A DNA stretch of 64,000 nt from Paenibacillus thalictri (lineage in GTDB: Bacteria > Bacillota > Bacilli > Paenibacillales > NBRC-103111): assembly GCF_004307995.1 (NCBI RefSeq), contig NZ_SIRE01000019.1, forward strand, positions 1-64,000, read 5' to 3'. Position numbers and translations under genes: made by a program. This document shows, piece after piece, positions 58,046 through 64,000 of this stretch. Numbering within the stretch: position 1 is the first letter of the stretch; the number at the start of each line of letters is the position of its first letter. Under the pieces are notes generated by a model, which was given only the letters and a program-made list of their open reading frames with translations, was not told the origin of the DNA and made no database searches.

Positions 58046-59338
58046 TTACGTGCCGGACTGCCGACGCTGTTCGATGGTTTTGCTAATACGCAAAGCCATC
58101 CTGCCAAACCATGCTTCGATCTGGTCGCGCGACAACAGCTCATGGAACCTCTCGAAGTCGGCGAAATCTTCCTGCAGCGCCTCGCGCAACGTCCAGCCGT
58201 GCGTGTGAACGATTCTGGCCAGCAGACAGGCGATACGCCACAACGTCTCCTTGGCATCGGCAACCGGACGGGCTTCGGAGAAACCAAGCTCCATTACCGT
58301 CCGGATCAACTCCCGGCATTTCGGGCCGTCGCCCGTTTCGATCGCTACCTCCAGCTCTTTCTCCGCCTGCTCCATATACACCCACGAAGGTTCTGCGGGA
58401 ACCGGCTCCCGATACGGGATGGCAATGCCGCTGCCCAGCGTGATCCGCGCCTGAAGCGCCATTTTGCTTTGCTTAAACGCTTGGGGGAGCAGCAGAAAAT
58501 TCGCCGCAGCCGGTCCGATGCCCGCGCTGGCCGTCAGCTTCAGACAATCCTTCGCCGTTTCGAGCAGCTCGCTGACCTTCAGATTTACTTTGGCATGCCA
58601 GACGTCCTCGCGTTCCGCCAGCGGAGCGGAAAACAGCAGAGCGGTCATGCCGTCGTCATCTTGAAGCACAACGCAATCCAAACCACCTAGCAAATCCCTG
58701 GCGATCGTAAACAGCGAGAACTGCACGAGCTGGCGGTCGCCCGCCTGAAAGCGGCCGTTTCCGTCAGCGATCGGATCCATGTCCAATACGACGATCAGAT
58801 GTTTCTTATCGTGCAGAGCCAGCTGCAAATCGTTGCCGATACGCTCGATCTCCCAATGGGAATAACGCCCGTACATCCAATTTTTGTAGAACATGCTTTC
58901 CAAGTGAGGCAGATGTTCCTTCCAGCGCCGTTCCAGCAAGTGAAGATTGATTTTCTCGGCCAACTCCTTCTCCCGCACCTCTCTTGCTTCCAGCACCGCC
59001 TCCAAGATCAGCTCGTTTTCAGCCGGTTTGACCAAATATTTAAACACGCCGTATTCGATGCTCTCCCGGGCGTATTCGAAATCGTCGTATCCCGTCAATA
59101 TGAGCGTTTTGACAAAAGGAAAATCGCTTTTAATCCGTTTCGCCAGCTCAAGCCCGCTCATTTCCGGCATATAAATGTCCGTCAGCACAAGGTCGATATT
59201 GTCCTTCTGCATAATCGCCAGCGCTTCCTTAGCGCTGCGGACCGCCGCCACCATGTCGATTCGATGGGCGTCCCAATCGATGTCCTCAGCGATCCGCTCC
59301 CTGACATGCGGTTCATCCTCTACAATAATCAGCTTCAT
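58046..59338 (-). CDS. YesN-type response regulator, truncated by an in-frame TAA before its AraC domain
   Basis: A 430-residue protein. Residues 1-120 are a receiver domain (LIIVEDEPHVRERIAEDIDW, phospho-acceptor Asp in LVLTDIYMPEMSGLELAKRI, conserved Lys in KYLVKPAEN). The rest is the long middle region of YesN-type regulators. Such proteins are normally about 530-540 residues and end in an AraC-type DNA-binding domain. That domain is present in the same frame just after one TAA codon. The product lacks DNA binding unless the stop is read through, reverted, or is a sequencing error. It overlaps the sensor kinase gene by 4 bp and would control the importer operon downstream. Confidence 0.85.
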   Translation of the reverse strand: MKLIIVEDEPHVRERIAEDIDWDAHRIDMVAAVRSAKEALAIMQKDNIDLVLTDIYMPEMSGLELAKRIKSDFPFVKTLILTGYDDFEYARESIEYGVFKYLVKPAENELILEAVLEAREVREKELAEKINLHLLERRWKEHLPHLESMFYKNWMYGRYSHWEIERIGNDLQLALHDKKHLIVVLDMDPIADGNGRFQAGDRQLVQFSLFTIARDLLGGLDCVVLQDDDGMTALLFSAPLAEREDVWHAKVNLKVSELLETAKDCLKLTASAGIGPAAANFLLLPQAFKQSKMALQARITLGSGIAIPYREPVPAEPSWVYMEQAEKELEVAIETGDGPKCRELIRTVMELGFSEARPVADAKETLWRIACLLARIVHTHGWTLREALQEDFADFERFHELLSRDQIEAWFGRMALRISKTIEQRRQSGT

Positions 59339-61065
59339 GCCTGCTTCTCCTTTGCGAGCGGCAGCACCAAAGTTACCTTGGTGCCTACGTCTTGTTTGCT
59401 GTACAGCAGTAATTCAGCTGCCTCACCGTAAAACAGCTTGATTCTCGATTTGACGTTTTTCAGGCCGTAATAGCGGGTTGGCGGGCTGTCCTGGGAAATC
59501 CGGTACGTTTTGCTCGTAATGCCGTCCAATTCCCGCTTAATTTCCGATAGCTTGTCCTCTCCGATCCCCGCTCCGGTATCCTCCACCTCAAGCAGCAGCC
59601 CGGCTTCGCCGATACGCGACCGTATATACAGCTTGCCTTCGTCGGGGCTTCCGCCCAAGCCGTGAACGATCGCATTTTCCACCACCGGCTGCAAAATCAA
59701 CTTCAGAATGGGCAAATGTTTCGTTTCTTCCGCCAAATCGATCTCCACCGTAAAATGATCGGTCCGAATTTGCTGTACGCGAATGTAATACATCAGATGC
59801 AGCGCCGTCTCGGCCAGCGTAAACGAATCTTTGCCTTTGCCCAGACTGACGCGGAAAAACCGCGCCAAGTTGATCACCATTTCGCTGATTTCCGGCACCT
59901 TCTTCTTGGAAGCGACGGAATAGATGGAATCCAGCGTGTTGTATAAAAAATGCGGATTGATCTGCGACTGCAGCAGGCTGAATTCGGCTTTGGCCAGACG
60001 CAGCTCCTTCTCATAGTCGTCTTCGATCATTTTCCGCTGGGAGGCCGCCATCTGGTTAAAAGCGTTCATCACAAAACCAAGCTCGTCTTTCCGCTTATGC
60101 TCGACCTGAACCGTCAGATTACCTCTGCTGAACTGCCTGAACGCGCCCGACAGCTGGTGCAGCGGTTTCGTAATGCCGATGTAGGCCAGCCATGCCATCC
60201 AAATCGCCAGCAGCACGCTGACCAGTATAATCAGGTAAGTGAAGCGCTGCAAATTGCCGGATAGCTGAAACAACTCGAATTGCGGCTGCTCCAGCTGAAT
60301 CGACCACAAGCCGCTTTCCGCCTTGATCGTAAACATCGGCTTGCTGCGCGATTCCTCCGAAAGCGGATTGGTTTCAAGCACAAACCCGTCGTTGTAAAAC
60401 AAGCTGATGTCCGTGTTGCCGGTCGTTTGCAAATGCTGAATGATTGTACGGAACGACAGCTTATCGACCGCCAAAATCATCACATTTGGCTCTTTATTGT
60501 TGCCGAGCACATCCAGCAGACGCACGTAATAAATCATATCGTCGCTTAAATATTCCGATCTCCCGGCGTATTTGCTTGTCGGCACGTAAATAACAAGTCC
60601 TCCGCGCGCGTCGATCGTCTGCCGGAACCAGAATTCCCGCTTGACGTCGGGCCATTTGATCCCTCCCTTTACGGTCGATACGCCGTTGCCGCTTTCGCCA
60701 TGGACAATGTAAGCCTCCTTGACGGCTCCGTTGACGTTGGTCAGCGCGGACAGCTGCTGCTGGACGGTATGGATCTCGTACAGGTGCTCCGGGCTAAGCG
60801 GATTGTCAATATTGCTCCAGATATCAACGATATTGGGGTTTGAGCCGATCAACAGCGTTTGCTGGTCCATGCTTTTGGACAACTGGTCCACATACTCCAG
60901 CGTCGTAAGCAGCGCGCCTTTGGTGCGGTCGCCGATCTGCTCGTTCATCACTCTCTGGGAGTAATAATTGGCGAAAATGCTGACGGCGACAAGCGGAAGC
61001 AAGATAAGCAGGAACGTCACGGTCAGCTTGGACTGGATCGAATGAAAACGGGAAAAATGAATCAT
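59335..61065 (-). CDS. YesM-type sensor histidine kinase
   Basis: A 576-residue membrane kinase. The first helix is near residues 16-36 (TVTFLLILLPLVAVSIFANYY), then come an extracytoplasmic dCache-like sensor (about 40-275), a second helix (about 278-300) and HAMP. The His_kinase domain has LQSQINPHFLYNTLDSI (phospho-acceptor His) and the HATPase has VVENAIVHGL and EDTGAGIGEDKL. YesM kinases sense extracellular carbohydrates, often through a binding protein. It is encoded first, with the response regulator overlapping by 4 bp. The ATG at 61065 follows GAGGAG; the frame is open five codons more. Confidence 0.92.
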   Translation of the reverse strand: MIHFSRFHSIQSKLTVTFLLILLPLVAVSIFANYYSQRVMNEQIGDRTKGALLTTLEYVDQLSKSMDQQTLLIGSNPNIVDIWSNIDNPLSPEHLYEIHTVQQQLSALTNVNGAVKEAYIVHGESGNGVSTVKGGIKWPDVKREFWFRQTIDARGGLVIYVPTSKYAGRSEYLSDDMIYYVRLLDVLGNNKEPNVMILAVDKLSFRTIIQHLQTTGNTDISLFYNDGFVLETNPLSEESRSKPMFTIKAESGLWSIQLEQPQFELFQLSGNLQRFTYLIILVSVLLAIWMAWLAYIGITKPLHQLSGAFRQFSRGNLTVQVEHKRKDELGFVMNAFNQMAASQRKMIEDDYEKELRLAKAEFSLLQSQINPHFLYNTLDSIYSVASKKKVPEISEMVINLARFFRVSLGKGKDSFTLAETALHLMYYIRVQQIRTDHFTVEIDLAEETKHLPILKLILQPVVENAIVHGLGGSPDEGKLYIRSRIGEAGLLLEVEDTGAGIGEDKLSEIKRELDGITSKTYRISQDSPPTRYYGLKNVKSRIKLFYGEAAELLLYSKQDVGTKVTLVLPLAKEKQA

Positions 61066-61099
61066 CGCAGTTCTCCTCATCGCGCAGCGGGAATTACAG

Positions 61100-61128
61100 T
61101 CATCGTAGGAGATTTAAGCGCTTTCGTC
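61100..61128 (-). promoter_or_regulatory. predicted sigma-A promoter of the two-component/importer operon
   Basis: On the minus strand TTGACG (61123-61128), a 17-bp spacer and TACGAT (61100-61105) lie about 35 bp before the kinase start. The rest of the 508-bp gap to 61573 holds only the terminator at 61513-61553; I see nothing else I can support in it. Confidence 0.5.
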
Positions 61129-61512
61129 AAGCGGCATCGCAATGCGGCTAAACCAAATCCGGCATCTCTGGACGCTCTTTTTTTGGTGCGATAAGTTACT
61201 CTTGCGCATGGGGAGGGGATGAGCACGGGGCTCCAACCGCCAATTAAAATCATGCCCCTTTGAATAAATAGTGCACGGTCGGGCCCTGATTTTAAAAGCG
61301 GCCGCTTACGCTTTTCCGCCCCGTGCCCATCCCTTTGTTCAGCTATTTGCCAGTCCGCCACTTCCTCTATCCTCTCTGTTATCCGGTATTCGTATCCATG
61401 AACACCTTTGTCGTATTCCGGGTACATGTCTCCTTCACATGCTCCCGTCAAACGAAAATACCACCTGGCGTTGTTGCTGCACATCTTCCATCGGCAACTC
61501 TTCATTCTCATC

Positions 61513-61553
61513 AAAAAAAAGCCGGGAACGATTACCGAAGTAACCTTCCCGGC
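61513..61553 (-). terminator. Rho-independent terminator of the rightmost importer operon
   Basis: GCCGGGAA and TTCCCGGC arms with a TTACTTCGG-containing loop are followed by eight T on the minus strand, 21 bp after the binding-protein stop. Confidence 0.85.
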
Positions 61554-61573
61554 CTTTGGGCCGTGCGCATTGA

Positions 61574-63073
61574 TTATTTATTTCCGTTATACGCGTCGTT
61601 GAGTGCTTTCAGCGCTTCCTCGCCGCCGGCTTTTTTCCACTTGGCGATGTAATCGTCGTAAGCGCTCATCGGCAGCGCCCCTGTAATGATTTTAAGGAAA
61701 TATTCGTCTCGCAGGTCGCTGAACTCCTTGCTTTTTTTGTCGACGGCATCAATCGGCGGCACTAGGTTGACGACGTCATCGTATTTCGACGATTTCACCA
61801 GCGGATCGAAGTACGGCGCGAACCCTTTTTGCTTCATCCGCTGAATGCCAAGCTCCACCGTATCAAACATGTTGTAGTAGACGCGGTAGCGGATGTTTTC
61901 AGCTTCCTTGGTGGCGATGAACTGCCCGTCTTTTTTCTCGTAATGTTTGCCTTCCACACCAAAGGAAATGTAATCGATAAGGTCTTTGTTTGTCGATTTG
62001 TTCATAAAATCTACGGCTTCCTTCGGGTGCTTGCTGAATTTCGGGATGACAAAATATTTGGTCAGCGACGTCGCTTTGTTCATGCCGTTTGCCCCGTTTT
62101 TGCCGGTCGGTATATCGATATAGCCGAGCTTGGCGTTTGCGCTTTTGCCCTTCAGAGCATCGCCGATCCCTTTGGCGTCCGCCCAGCCGATCGTCGACAT
62201 GGCCGCCCGCCCGCTGACGAATTTCTCCTTCACATTATCCAGCTTGTTGACTACCGCCTCTTTGTCGATCAGCCCTTCGCTGAACAGCTTGTTCGCAAAA
62301 GCCAGAAACTCCTTTGCTTCCGGTTCGGCCGGCGTATACACGACTTTGCCGTTTTTTTGCAAATATTCGACCGGCGGGTAAAACATACTTTGAATGGCCG
62401 CCAGCGAGCCAAGCCCTTGCGCCAAGTTTGCCGAATACGGAACGGCGTCCGGCTTTTTGGCTTTGATCGTCTTCAGCGCTTCGTAAAATTCGTCTTGCGT
62501 CTTCGGCAGCGGAATGCCCAGCTCTTCAAACCAGTCGGTTCGCGTGAGCAAACCGGACGTGGCCACGTTAAAGGTCAGCGTGCGCACCGCGTAAATTTTG
62601 CCGTCCGCCGCCGTCGACGATTTCCACTGCTCGGGTGTAAGCGTCGCTTTGATGTCTTTGCCGACGTCGTTCATGTACGTATCCAGCGGCGTCAGCAAGC
62701 CCTGCTGCACAAAGCTGCCAAACTGGGTTTTGTCGTTGAGAATAATAATGTCTGGCGTTTCGCCGGAAGCCATCACGACGTTCAGCTTTTGCCGCGCCGG
62801 CTCAGCATCTTTGGGCAGCAGCTCCCATTGCAGGTTAAAACCCGTCTTCTCGCGAATCGTATTTGCAATCTCGTTATTATTGACATCCGAGCCTTGCGGG
62901 AACTCCTCCACGTTATTGGGCACAAGCAGCTTCAGCGTCGGTTTGGCCGCTTCGCCGCCGGCAGCCGCCTTCCCCGAATCAGCCGGCTTGGCGCCTCCCC
63001 CGCATCCCGCCAATGCCACGGCGGTTGCGACCGCCGCCGCGACTAGCGCCCCTTTTTTCCGATGTTGCTTCAT
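61574..63073 (-). CDS. extracellular solute-binding lipoprotein (LipO/LplA type), second copy
   Basis: A 499-residue family-1 binding protein. The signal peptide (MKQHRKKGALVAAAVATAVA) ends in the lipobox LAGC, followed by a Gly-rich linker. The mature part (NEIANTIREKTGFNLQWELLP, KLNVVMASGETPDIIIL, and the end DYIAKWKKAGGEEALKALNDAYNG) matches the large LplA subgroup and is similar to the protein at 54148. I chose the ATG at 63073 with GGGGAGG upstream; the frame is open eight codons more. It follows the permease gene at the window edge. Confidence 0.93.
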   Translation of the reverse strand: MKQHRKKGALVAAAVATAVALAGCGGGAKPADSGKAAAGGEAAKPTLKLLVPNNVEEFPQGSDVNNNEIANTIREKTGFNLQWELLPKDAEPARQKLNVVMASGETPDIIILNDKTQFGSFVQQGLLTPLDTYMNDVGKDIKATLTPEQWKSSTAADGKIYAVRTLTFNVATSGLLTRTDWFEELGIPLPKTQDEFYEALKTIKAKKPDAVPYSANLAQGLGSLAAIQSMFYPPVEYLQKNGKVVYTPAEPEAKEFLAFANKLFSEGLIDKEAVVNKLDNVKEKFVSGRAAMSTIGWADAKGIGDALKGKSANAKLGYIDIPTGKNGANGMNKATSLTKYFVIPKFSKHPKEAVDFMNKSTNKDLIDYISFGVEGKHYEKKDGQFIATKEAENIRYRVYYNMFDTVELGIQRMKQKGFAPYFDPLVKSSKYDDVVNLVPPIDAVDKKSKEFSDLRDEYFLKIITGALPMSAYDDYIAKWKKAGGEEALKALNDAYNGNK

Positions 63074-63132
63074 GTTTAAATCCTCCCCTTTATTCATCTT
63101 ATGTTTGAAAAATCAAAAACACCGTGCTTTGA

Positions 63133-64000
63133 TCAGCCTTTGACCGCGCCAAGCGCGATGCCTTTGACAAAATACCGCTGCAAAAACGGATACACGATAA
63201 CGATCGGCAGCGTCGCTGCAACCACGGTAGCACCGCGAATCGATTCCTGCGACACGTGCATCTGGGATAAGATGTCGATGTTGTTTGCCGCATCGGAGGC
63301 GCTCATGATCATTTCGCGCAAAAACACCTGCAGCGGCAGCAGCTTGTAATTGTTGATATACATCAATGCGTCGAAATAGCTGTTCCAATATTCCACCGCG
63401 CAGAAAAGCGCGATCGTTGCGATGACCGGCATTGCCAGCGGGATCATGATGTGCAGCAGGATGCGCAAATTGCCCGCGCCGTCTATTCTGCCCGATTCCT
63501 CCAAGCTGTCCGGGATGGTGTAAAAATACAACCTGACAATGATCATATTAAACGGGCTGACCAGCGTCGGCAAAATAAGCGCCCACAGCGTATCCAACAG
63601 ACCGAGCTGTTTGATGACCAGATAAGTCGGAATGAGTCCGGCGCTGAACAGCATCGTAAACACATAAAGCAGCATGATCACCTTTTGCCCGCGCAGCCGG
63701 CCTCGCGACAAAGCGTATCCGGTACATACGGTCAGCGTTACGTTCAGCAGCGTGCCAACAACGGTAATAAACACCGAGTTGGCAAACGAGCTGATAAACT
63801 TTTGGCTGCCGAGCACGATACTGTAAGCGTCAACATTAAAGCCGACCGGCCAGATAAATACGTCCCCGGCCACAACGTTTGCTTCCGCGCTGAACGATTT
63901 CGCCACCACGTTAAGCACCGGGACGAGGCAGACCACAATACCGATGCACAGCAGCAGCACATTGCACCACTCAAATACGATTTCACCTTTTGTTCTAAGC
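63133..64000 (-). CDS. carbohydrate ABC transporter permease (YtcP/LplC type), cut by the window edge
   Basis: An inner-membrane protein with the features VFIWPVGFNVDAYSIVLG, EAA loop SLEESGRIDGAGNLRILLHIMIPLAMPV and the end QRYFVKGIALGAVKG. The frame stays open to the right edge and encodes LRTKGEIVFEWCN before the internal GTG at 63960, which is the usual N-terminal wording of this family. The true start is therefore outside the window and 63960 is not the start. It probably pairs with an LplB-type permease encoded further right. Confidence 0.9.
   Translation of the reverse strand, partial: LRTKGEIVFEWCNVLLLCIGIVVCLVPVLNVVAKSFSAEANVVAGDVFIWPVGFNVDAYSIVLGSQKFISSFANSVFITVVGTLLNVTLTVCTGYALSRGRLRGQKVIMLLYVFTMLFSAGLIPTYLVIKQLGLLDTLWALILPTLVSPFNMIIVRLYFYTIPDSLEESGRIDGAGNLRILLHIMIPLAMPVIATIALFCAVEYWNSYFDALMYINNYKLLPLQVFLREMIMSASDAANNIDILSQMHVSQESIRGATVVAATLPIVIVYPFLQRYFVKGIALGAVKG

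Noticed and set aside
61077..61514. 145-codon frame on the minus strand before the sensor kinase
   Set aside because: No recognisable domain and no ribosome binding site, its composition is unlike the neighbours, and it overlaps the predicted promoter of the kinase operon.
61829..63046. 405-codon plus-strand frame, and similar long frames at 8211-9128 and 52578-53726
   Set aside because: All are antisense shadows of well-supported minus-strand genes caused by codon bias, with arginine- and histidine-rich low-quality translations.
1..64000. tRNA, rRNA, CRISPR arrays, prophage or complete insertion sequences
   Set aside because: I saw no cloverleaf-type, ribosomal, spacer-repeat, phage structural or transposase sequences in the window.

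Overview
The window looks like the chromosome of a Paenibacillaceae bacterium (Paenibacillus, Cohnella or a close relative). The reasons are Firmicute-type Shine-Dalgarno sequences (AGGAGG) with frequent GTG and TTG starts, T-box and cobalamin riboswitch leaders, a cre-type site and a Fur box, and many LplB/YtcP/LipO-type sugar ABC importers paired with YesM-type histidine kinases and AraC-type response regulators. I saw no rRNA, tRNA, CRISPR array, prophage or complete insertion sequence.

Layout. 0-4.2 kb is an AT-rich accessory stretch: a truncated RDD membrane protein, a P-loop kinase next to an attC-like palindrome, a decayed monooxygenase, a VOC protein and a MarR/MFS efflux pair. 4.3-9.3 kb is a signalling operon (Hpt-REC-GGDEF-REC protein, stand-alone receiver, hybrid histidine kinase). 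9.4-12.5 kb holds a YbaK deacylase, ferritin, a Fur-box-controlled DUF1450 protein and an ECF sigma/anti-sigma pair. 12.7-18.6 kb has a nitrilase divergent from a MocR regulator, small membrane and pentapeptide-repeat proteins, and a Tet(X)-like flavin monooxygenase with its TetR gene. 18.8-21.6 kb is a plus-strand operon of two sugar-epimerase-type TIM barrels around a TolB-like propeller. 21.9-25.1 kb is ilvBN behind three tandem T-boxes. 25.4-32.3 kb has an ArsR/MFS pair, two GNAT acetyltransferases, glyA and metE. 33-34.8 kb is a cobalamin-riboswitch unit (30-codon ORF, 2Fe-2S ferredoxin, LysR).

From 36 to 64 kb the window is mainly carbohydrate uptake and catabolism. Two two-gene units of a Rieske protein and an amidohydrolase (36.5-38.0 and 52.6-54.1 kb) flank a sugar operon at 41.6-51.1 kb. 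That operon reads ABC importer, DUF5060/DUF4038 (apiosidase-like) hydrolase, L-fucose/arabinose-isomerase-like protein, split transketolase and FGGY kinase. It has a LacI gene at each end, and the two LacI proteins are close paralogues. The parts match the known apiose route through apulose, apulose 4-phosphate and a split transketolase, so apiose or a similar branched sugar is a testable guess. A histidine kinase and an AraC response regulator (the latter broken by an in-frame TAA) head a second importer operon that ends in one Rieske/amidohydrolase unit. A third importer runs off the right edge.

The most unusual signal is a family of three dispersed 160-171 bp palindromic elements (21.7, 28.5 and 35.7 kb). 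Each has terminal inverted repeats and 9-bp direct flanks, and each sits inside the hairpin of a Rho-independent terminator whose two arms remain on either side. This looks like a small non-autonomous mobile element that targets terminators.
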